Source: Fen-1118 sp964491625 (GTDB lineage Bacteria; Myxococcota_A; Polyangia; Fen-1088). From it: DNA of 8,021 nt. Location of the stretch: NCBI GenBank assembly GCA_964491625.1, contig CAZBIU010000318.1:1-8021 (forward strand), read 5' to 3'. This document shows, piece after piece, positions 1-4,132 of the stretch. The notes beneath the pieces were generated by a model. That model saw only the letters and a program-made list of their open reading frames with translations, did not search any database and was not told where the DNA came from. Position 1 is the first letter of the stretch. Each line of letters starts with the position of its first letter. A program made the position numbers and the translations under genes.

Positions 1-1066
1 CGAGGCCGTAGCCGAATTTCTCGATAAGCACGACGCAGGCGATCCAGGTCAAGCTGGTCGGCATGGTTTGGCTCAAATAGAAATACGTGACGAGTGGAAC
101 GTTGAGCGCGCAGGCCAGCGCCACGAACACGCGGCGCAGGCCCAGCCGCGCGGCGATGAATCCGCCCAGCAAAGTACCGCACACGAACACGACGGTGCCG
201 GCGGCGTTGATGTGACCCAGCACCATGTTGTCGAGCCCCAGCCCGCCGACCGAGCGCTTGTCCATCAGGAACAGCGGTCCGATCTTCTCGATGAAGCCCT
301 CGCCGAAGCGATAGAAGTAGACCACGGCGATCATCATCCAGATGCGCGGCTTGCGGAAGAAGGTGGCCCATGCGTCGCCGGTCGTGCGCAGGGCCTCGGC
401 CACGGTCCCGGCAGCGTCAGGGGCCTTGGATCCGGACGGCAGGAAGCGCCAGTGCCAAAGCGCGGCCAGGGCCAAGATGCCGCCGATGAGCAACATCACG
501 ACCATCCACGCCGTAAACCACGCGGGATGCGGTCCGGCGGCTGGCGCGGGCTTTCCGGCTGCGGCCCAGTCGAACAGCACCTTGGTCAAGCTCACCAGCG
601 ATCCGGAAACCAGCACGCGGCCGAGATTCCACGCCGCGCCCTGGATGCCGATGTACGTGGCCTGTTCCTTGGCGGTGGACGAGGTCAGGTACACCCCGTC
701 GCCCGCGATGTCCTGGGTGGCCGACGAAAACCCGATGATCCAGAACAGGGCCAAAGACAGCGGCAAATACGCCGGCAGCCGCAGCGCAAAGGCCAGTACG
801 CCGAAGCCAATCGACATCGCGCACTCCATGGTCACCACGAAAAACTTCTTGGTGCGAAAGAGCTCGACCAGCGGCGCCCACAGCGGCTTGATGGTCCACG
901 GCAGGTACATGAGGCCCGTGTACGCCGCGATCTCGGCGTTCCCGAGGCCGAAGTTCTTGTACATGATGGCTGCTACCACGGACACCGCGATCATGGGCGT
1001 GCCCATCGCGAAGTAGAGGCTCGGGACCCAGAGCAGGGGATGCGCGCGCTTTCGGTCGGGGGGCAT
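1..1066 (-). CDS. AmpG/PAT-like major facilitator, C-terminus cut by window edge
   Basis: Inner-membrane transporter of the major facilitator superfamily, closest to the PAT/AmpG branch. 355 codons are visible, read leftward from the ATG at 1066-1064; the 3' end lies outside the window. Seen: a short basic N-terminus, then HPLLWVPSLYFAMGTPM (residues 9-25) opening helix 1, YLPWTIKPLWAP (54-65), SSATQDIAGDGVYL (114-127), which matches the SATQDI motif of AmpG-type proteins, a central loop at about 165-240, and FYRFGEGFIEKIGPLFL (251-267) opening the second half. AmpG itself carries muropeptides, but relatives with this WVPSLYFAEG-like start often lie near glycoside hydrolases in other bacteria (from memory), so a sugar or glycoside substrate is equally possible. 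The start agrees with the family N-terminus. I see no clear Shine-Dalgarno; GATAAT at 1079-1084 would leave almost no leader. It is divergent from the dehydrogenase. Fold confident, substrate unknown. Confidence 0.88.
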   Translation of the reverse strand, partial: MPPDRKRAHPLLWVPSLYFAMGTPMIAVSVVAAIMYKNFGLGNAEIAAYTGLMYLPWTIKPLWAPLVELFRTKKFFVVTMECAMSIGFGVLAFALRLPAYLPLSLALFWIIGFSSATQDIAGDGVYLTSSTAKEQATYIGIQGAAWNLGRVLVSGSLVSLTKVLFDWAAAGKPAPAAGPHPAWFTAWMVVMLLIGGILALAALWHWRFLPSGSKAPDAAGTVAEALRTTGDAWATFFRKPRIWMMIAVVYFYRFGEGFIEKIGPLFLMDKRSVGGLGLDNMVLGHINAAGTVVFVCGTLLGGFIAARLGLRRVFVALACALNVPLVTYFYLSQTMPTSLTWIACVVLIEKFGYGL

Positions 1067-1165
1067 GGTGGAACGATCATTATCAGAAGTCGGGCGCCCG
1101 TGCGGCTTCATTGCGGCGGAGCGCTGGCGTATGCTCTGCCGCTCTTCGACGACCAAGGGGTTGCC
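1067..1165. promoter_or_regulatory. divergent intergenic region between PAT-like transporter and dehydrogenase
   Basis: These 99 bp must carry the start signals of both divergent genes, unless either is read from further away. The only suggestive element is GATAAT, read on the minus strand at 1084-1079. It is 5/6 to the sigma-70 -10 box but lies so close to the ATG at 1066 that the transcript would be nearly leaderless, and no good -35 box lies at the right distance. On the plus strand the clear signal is AAGGGG (1155-1160), five bases before the dehydrogenase ATG. No long dyad is evident. The promoter assignment is weak. Confidence 0.35.
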
Positions 1166-1879
1166 ATGACCGAAAAGACTGTTGCTCTCGTGACCGGCGC
1201 CAACAAAGGCATCGGATTGGAAATCGCCCGCCAGCTTGGCGGCAATGGGTTGCTCGTGGTGCTGGGCGCGCGGGCCGAGGCCAAAGGCGCGGCGGCCATG
1301 GCGGTTCTGCGCAAGGAAGGGATCGACGCCTACGCGGTCAAGCTGGACGTGTCGAACCGCGAAGACGTCGGCAAGCTGCCGGGGTTCTTCAAGGAAAAGT
1401 TCGGGCGCCTCGACGTCCTGGTCAACAATGCCGGCGTGGCCGAATGGGACGCCGACGACATCGATTCCTTTCGCCGGACCTTCGACGTGAATCTGTTCGG
1501 CGTGGTCGCGGTGACCTACGCACTCTTGCCCCTGCTGAAAGAGAGCCCGGCCGGGCGCATCGTCAACCAGTCGAGCGTGCTCGGTTCCCTGACTTCGCTG
1601 CAAGAGAAACCCAACCGATTCAAGGGATCGGTGATTCCTGCGTACACGGCATCCAAGGCGGCGCTGAACGGCTTCACCGTCGCGCTGGCGCACCAGACGG
1701 CCGGCACCGCACTGAAGGTGAATTCGGCCCACCCGGGCTGGGTGCGCACCGACATGGGGGGCGACAAGGCGCCCCTAGGCGTCGCCGACGGGGCCAAGAC
1801 CGCGGTCGAGCTGGCCACCCTGCCCGCCGACGGCCCGAGCGGGCGATTCTTCCACATGGGCAAGCCGCTGCCCTGGTAG
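1166..1879 (+). CDS. short-chain dehydrogenase/reductase, carbonyl-reductase-like
   Basis: Cytosolic NAD(P)(H)-dependent oxidoreductase of the classical SDR family, 237 residues, a full-length Rossmann enzyme. Seen: the cofactor glycine motif TGANKGIG at 10-17, R36 at the end of beta 2 (LGAR), which in this family favours NADPH, LDV at 60-62, NNAG at 87-90, structural Asn109, catalytic Ser137, and Tyr160/Lys164 in the YTASK motif, followed by PGWVRTDMGG. The Ser-Tyr gap of 23 residues is longer than the usual 13, as in carbonyl-reductase and menthone-reductase-like SDRs. The chosen ATG (1166) has AAGGGG at 1155-1160 with a 5-base spacer, and the glycine motif follows at the normal distance. 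The frame stays open far upstream, but that stretch is antisense to the transporter and does not look like protein. The substrate cannot be told; aldehyde or ketone reduction is the family expectation. Confidence 0.93.
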   Translation: MTEKTVALVTGANKGIGLEIARQLGGNGLLVVLGARAEAKGAAAMAVLRKEGIDAYAVKLDVSNREDVGKLPGFFKEKFGRLDVLVNNAGVAEWDADDIDSFRRTFDVNLFGVVAVTYALLPLLKESPAGRIVNQSSVLGSLTSLQEKPNRFKGSVIPAYTASKAALNGFTVALAHQTAGTALKVNSAHPGWVRTDMGGDKAPLGVADGAKTAVELATLPADGPSGRFFHMGKPLPW

Positions 1880-1918
1880 GGACTGGGTTCCGAATGTTCC
1901 CGTGGGCCAGTATTCAGT
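1880..1918. other. short convergent gap between dehydrogenase and sugar symporter
   Basis: Thirty-nine bases separate the two stop codons. ACTGG (1882-1886) can pair with CCAGT (1907-1911) around a 20-base loop, but no T-run follows on either strand, so I do not call a terminator. Transcripts from the two convergent genes probably end inside each other's 3' ends. Confidence 0.4.
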
Positions 1919-3304
1919 CTAGTGCCCGGCGCCGACACCTTCCTCGATGGCGTGGGTCGGAGCGCGTTTGGCGACCCACGCGAACCAGAGGACGTAGAGA
2001 TAGCAGACCAGCGGCACGACGAAGGCGAGGGAACGGGCGCCCACCGGGAAGTGCGCCACGAACATGTCCACGGCGAAACCGTACACAACCGAGATGATTC
2101 CGCCGCCACAGATGGCCATGCACATAATGCCCGAGGTCGCCGAGGCAGGAGCGGTCGAACGCTCGAGCGTCAAAGTGAAGATGGTGGGGAACATGATCGA
2201 GTTGAATAGTCCGATCAAGATGGCGGCGAATCCCGGCAAAAAGCCGGTGGTCAGCGGCGCGTGGTGGACGCCGGGGAATGTCGGGATCGGGAAGGTGGCG
2301 TCGAGCGGCGTTGCCGGCATGTGGTAGGTGGCGATGACGATCACGCACAGAATGGTCGCGCCCAAGGCCACGATGGTCAGCATGGTGGTCGCCTTGACGA
2401 AGGTCATCAGCCACGAGCCGATGAAACGGCCGCACATGGCGAGAAGCATGAACACGGGCCCAACGAAACCCGCGACCTGCGAGGGGATGTTCATGATCTG
2501 CGGCTGCTCAAGGAAGAAGATCATCCCCGAAATGACGCAAACTTCGGCGCCCACATACAAGAAGATGCCGATCGAGCCGAGATTGGCCCATTTCGACCGA
2601 AAAGCCGAAAACGGCGATTCCGTATGCGCGGCCATCTTCGGCGCGTGGGTCGTGATGGTGTTGCGAACCACGAAGACCGCCAAGGTGAAGACGGCGAGAA
2701 TGGCAGCAACCGTCAGGTACACGTTGGTGACGAAGCCGAGGCCGGCCGCCTTCATGGCGTCGGTGATGGCGACGTTCTTTTCGAACAGCGGTCCGCTGAG
2801 CAGGAACTTCGAGCCGAACATGCCCCCCAGGAACGCACCCATCGAGTTGAAGGCCTGGCTGAGGTTCAGCCGGAAGTGCGCCCTTTTCTGATCGCCCATC
2901 GAGGCAATCAGCGGATTGGCCGCCACCTGCAATAAGGTGATGCCGGAGGCCGCGACGAAAAGCCCGAGCAGCACGGTGATGAAGGTGTGCGAATAAGTCG
3001 TCGACCAGGCGATGAGGCAGCCCGCGACGATACCTCCCAGGCCCAGCACGATCGACTTGGCGTAGCCGTGCTTGGCCAAATAGGCGCCCGAAGGGATCGA
3101 CATGATGCCGTAAGCGATGAAGAAGGCGAATTGGTTCAGCTGCGCCTCGGCGTCCGACAGCGTGTAGATGACCTTCATACTCTTGACGAGCGGGTCGATC
3201 AGGTTGGTCACGAACGCCCAGATGAAGAAGAGCGCGGTAACGTAGACGAGGGCCAGGACCAGGCCACCGCTTCGGGGCTTGGGCGTTTGGGCGGAGTTGG
3301 ACAT
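1919..3304 (-). CDS. FucP/GluP-type sugar:H+ symporter (MFS)
   Basis: Inner-membrane sugar/proton symporter of the fucose-permease branch of the major facilitator superfamily, 461 residues (E. coli FucP is about 438). About 12 hydrophobic helices are visible. Diagnostic stretches are FFIWAFVTNLIDPLVK (26-41), LLQVAANPLIASMG (124-137), NLSQAFNSMGAFLGG (147-161), VGAEVCVISG (251-260) and GLFNSIMFPTIFTLTLE (365-381). D37 aligns with E. coli FucP Asp46 and N153 with Asn162. The position of FucP Glu135 is Gln126, as I recall for glucose/galactose-type relatives, so fucose should not be assumed. Residues 328-353 form a Pro-rich extra loop between helices 9 and 10. The ATG at 3304 is chosen because AGGTAGG lies just upstream (3314-3308). 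In-frame ATGs at 3358 and 3427 would add 18 or 41 polar residues and have no ribosome site. Likely imports a hexose; exact sugar unknown. Confidence 0.9.
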   Translation of the reverse strand: MSNSAQTPKPRSGGLVLALVYVTALFFIWAFVTNLIDPLVKSMKVIYTLSDAEAQLNQFAFFIAYGIMSIPSGAYLAKHGYAKSIVLGLGGIVAGCLIAWSTTYSHTFITVLLGLFVAASGITLLQVAANPLIASMGDQKRAHFRLNLSQAFNSMGAFLGGMFGSKFLLSGPLFEKNVAITDAMKAAGLGFVTNVYLTVAAILAVFTLAVFVVRNTITTHAPKMAAHTESPFSAFRSKWANLGSIGIFLYVGAEVCVISGMIFFLEQPQIMNIPSQVAGFVGPVFMLLAMCGRFIGSWLMTFVKATTMLTIVALGATILCVIVIATYHMPATPLDATFPIPTFPGVHHAPLTTGFLPGFAAILIGLFNSIMFPTIFTLTLERSTAPASATSGIMCMAICGGGIISVVYGFAVDMFVAHFPVGARSLAFVVPLVCYLYVLWFAWVAKRAPTHAIEEGVGAGH

Positions 3305-3314
3305 GTACCTACCT
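3305..3314 (-). promoter_or_regulatory. ribosome binding site deciding the symporter start
   Basis: Read on the minus strand, AGGTAGG occupies 3314-3308. Its first AGG lies 7 bases, and its second GG 3 bases, before the ATG at 3304. Neither upstream in-frame ATG (3358, 3427) has a comparable purine run, which supports the 461-residue protein. Confidence 0.6.
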
Positions 3315-3331
3315 GTCGACGGTTGTGGACC

Positions 3332-3348
3332 AGGCTGATGCTCAGCCT
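3332..3348. promoter_or_regulatory. perfect 7-3-7 dyad in symporter leader
   Basis: AGGCTGA TGC TCAGCCT is a perfect 7-bp inverted repeat around a 3-base centre. It lies 28 bp before the symporter ATG, in the transcribed leader if the promoter candidate at 3440-3469 is right. It could be a repressor operator or a small leader hairpin next to the ribosome site. The dyad is seen directly; its role is inference. Confidence 0.45.
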
Positions 3349-3351
3349 TGG

Positions 3352-3366
3352 CGTTCATAGTGAACG
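3352..3366. promoter_or_regulatory. perfect 6-3-6 dyad in symporter leader
   Basis: CGTTCA TAG TGAACG is a perfect 6-bp inverted repeat around a 3-base centre, only 3 bases from the preceding dyad at 3332-3348. Dyads of this length and symmetry are typical of operators for dimeric helix-turn-helix regulators. No regulator gene is present in the window, so the binding protein is unknown. Confidence 0.4.
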
Positions 3367-3439
3367 GAATTGCGGGAAGCTGTTCTGCTTGCAGGAGACG
3401 TGAGCCGAAAGACACGACGCTTCCCACTTGCGGCTGCCC

Positions 3440-3469
3440 CTTCTACTGGAAGTGTCCGACATTTGCCAA
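3440..3469 (-). promoter_or_regulatory. candidate sigma-70 promoter for the sugar symporter
   Basis: On the minus strand TTGGCA (3469-3464) matches 5/6 of the -35 consensus, and TAGAAG (3445-3440) matches 4/6 of the -10 box, with an 18-bp spacer. This would start transcription near 3433 and give a leader of about 130 bases containing both dyads at 3332-3366. A small dyad, TGTCCGACA at 3453-3461, lies inside the spacer. The -10 box is poor, so this is a suggestion only. Confidence 0.25.
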
Positions 3470-3479
3470 GCCCATCGTT

Positions 3480-3540
3480 GTGAGAGCGCGCAACGCGCAT
3501 AGGTCCGAGAGGATGGCGGCATCTCTCGCGCTACGCTCAC
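3480..3540. repeat. imperfect long inverted repeat (61 bp)
   Basis: Outer arms GTGAG (3480-3484) and CTCAC (3536-3540) pair fully. Inside them GCGCG (3486-3490) can pair with CGCGC (3527-3531), with a 1/4-base asymmetric bulge. Inner AGAG (3508-3511) can pair with CTCT (3523-3526). An alternative local hairpin is GCGCG-CAA-CGCGC (3486-3498). Visible pairing only; no known repeat family recognised. Confidence 0.4.
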
Positions 3541-3542
3541 GA

Positions 3543-3603
3543 ACGAATCAATGGGTTACGAGGTCGGGATTGCGCAACGTCGAGCGAACACCTATTGGTT
3601 CGT
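3543..3603. repeat. 14-bp-arm inverted repeat (61 bp) with central palindrome
   Basis: ACGAATCAATGGGT (3543-3556) pairs with ACCTATTGGTTCGT (3590-3603): 14 consecutive pairs, 12 Watson-Crick and 2 G-T. The 33-base loop has the 8-bp palindrome TTGCGCAA (3570-3577) almost exactly at its centre. It is immediately adjacent to the previous inverted repeat and of the same overall length, but the two are not similar in sequence. Function unknown: hairpin RNA, operator cluster, or remnant of mobile-element ends. Confidence 0.45.
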
Positions 3604-3650
3604 GCCCCCCTGGGCGGAGATTGGCCGCATTCATTTGGGTCGCCTGCGTC

Positions 3651-3684
3651 CGCCTTGTCGGTTAGCTTTAGCTGACTGACGGCG
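3651..3684. repeat. strong hairpin, 10+4 bp stem
   Basis: GTCGGTTAGC (3657-3666) pairs with GCTGACTGAC (3671-3680), with 8 Watson-Crick and 2 G-U pairs, around the loop TTTA. After a two-base bulge (TT, 3655-3656) the stem continues with CGCC (3651-3654) on GGCG (3681-3684). No T-run follows on either strand, so it is not a classical terminator. It lies 87 bp before the ATG of the small plus-strand gene and may form in that gene's leader. Confidence 0.5.
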
Positions 3685-3691
3685 ATGGTAG

Positions 3692-3735
3692 GCCGCCGGC
3701 AGAACCGGCTGGCTCCCCGCGCGACTGTCCGGACA
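3692..3735 (+). other. two further leader dyads before the ABM-like gene
   Basis: GCCGCCGG (3692-3699) pairs with CCGGC-GGC (3705-3713, one bulged T at 3710) around CAGAA. Next, TGTCCGGACA (3726-3735) is a perfect 10-bp palindrome, 21 bases before the GGGAGGAG ribosome site. They may be operator or leader structure; GC-rich DNA produces some such dyads by chance. Confidence 0.35.
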
Positions 3736-3771
3736 ACATGTACAACCTGCCAGAAAGGGAGGAGCAGTCTC

Positions 3772-4089
3772 ATGTGGATTAGAGTGGGTTCGTTTTCGGT
3801 CAAGCCGGGCGAGGTCGATCGCCTGAAACGTACATACAACGAGTTGGCCGTTCCCAAGGTGCGAGCCTGTCCTGGAAACGTGGCGTGTCTGCTGCTGGCT
3901 CCCGAGGCCGACGCCGAGCCATTCATGGCCGTCACGATTTGGGAAACGCGCGCCGCCGCCGACTTGTATGAATCAGGTGGCTCGGCTCGCGAGGTTGTGT
4001 CCCTTGTCCGAGAATTCTTCGCAGGACCACCCAAGCTCGTCTCCTACCAATCCGACAGTACATCCGGAATCGCGAGATCTGGCGGATAG
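3772..4089 (+). CDS. small ABM-like (dimeric alpha-beta barrel) protein
   Basis: A 105-residue protein with the pattern of the antibiotic-biosynthesis-monooxygenase-like ferredoxin-fold family. It has an N-terminal beta strand MWIRVGSFSVKPG (1-13), a helix EVDRLKRTYNELAVPKVRAC (14-33), a second strand NVACLLLAPE (36-45), a strand FMAVTIWET (51-59) with the conserved-type Trp57, a helix AAADLYESG (61-69) and a further helix at 72-84. The C-terminal tail (about 94-105) is polar and probably disordered. Such proteins act as dimers in the cytosol; roles range from small monooxygenases to heme-binding or stress proteins, so no reaction is assigned. The start at 3772 has a strong GGGAGGAG (3757-3764) with a 7-base spacer; an in-frame ATG at 3685 has none and would add 29 basic residues. 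The gene stands alone, convergent with the GH15 gene 43 bp away. Confidence 0.75.
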   Translation: MWIRVGSFSVKPGEVDRLKRTYNELAVPKVRACPGNVACLLLAPEADAEPFMAVTIWETRAAADLYESGGSAREVVSLVREFFAGPPKLVSYQSDSTSGIARSGG

Positions 4090-4132
4090 CGGGTCGTTGC
4101 AAGCCGTCGGTTCCGGAGCACCGATGCACCCT
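4090..4132. terminator. weak possible bidirectional terminator between convergent stops
   Basis: CGTCGGT (4105-4111) can pair with ACCGATG (4120-4126), seven pairs including one G-T, around an 8-base loop. It lies between the stop of the ABM-like gene and the stop of the GH15 gene. Only a short CCCTTT follows on the plus strand and no T-run on the minus strand, so it is at best a weak terminator. Confidence 0.25.

Larger units (their letters stand above)
3305..3771. other. 467-bp intergenic region, structured, no convincing gene
   Basis: This region lies between the divergent symporter and the ABM-like small gene. Open frames exist here, but their translations are Arg/Ser/Pro-rich, lack recognisable domains and have no ribosome sites, so I call no gene. 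What it holds is a dense series of inverted repeats: 3332-3348, 3352-3366, 3480-3540, 3543-3603, 3651-3684, 3692-3713 and 3726-3735. It has more A/T-containing dyads than the flanking coding DNA. It could hold divergent promoters with operators, a small RNA, or a decayed mobile element. Confidence 0.6.

Noticed and set aside
68..1165. Long plus-strand open frame running in-frame into the dehydrogenase, apparently a fusion of several hundred residues.
   Set aside because: It is antisense to the transporter, His/Arg/Gln-rich and without a domain, while the opposite strand reads as a clear membrane protein. The dehydrogenase has its own ribosome site and normal N-terminus at 1166.
1881..1911. 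Possible stem ACTGG/CCAGT and the doubled GTTCC between the convergent stops, considered as a terminator.
   Set aside because: Only 5 pairs with a 20-base loop and no T-run on either strand.
3348..3665. Open frame of 105 codons on the plus strand in the intergenic region, with several Cys.
   Set aside because: No ribosome site, no recognisable fold, and it runs across the inverted repeats; I could not support it as a gene.
3452..3735. Possible insertion-sequence ends (TGTCCGACATTTG-like and TGTCCGGACA) bounding the intergenic structure.
   Set aside because: No transposase remnant, no target-site duplication and the two ends are not matching inverted repeats; I could not link them to a known element.
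3301..3749. Similar 14-15-base strings, ACATGTACCTACCTG at 3301 and ACATGTACAACCTG at 3736, near both divergent starts.
   Set aside because: The first overlaps the symporter start codon and ribosome site and the match needs an indel; two short similar strings are not enough for a repeat or operator call.
3537..4034. Minus-strand open frame of 165 codons antisense to the ABM-like gene.
   Set aside because: The plus-strand frame has a strong ribosome site and an alpha-beta pattern; the antisense product is low-complexity Ser/Arg/Thr-rich.
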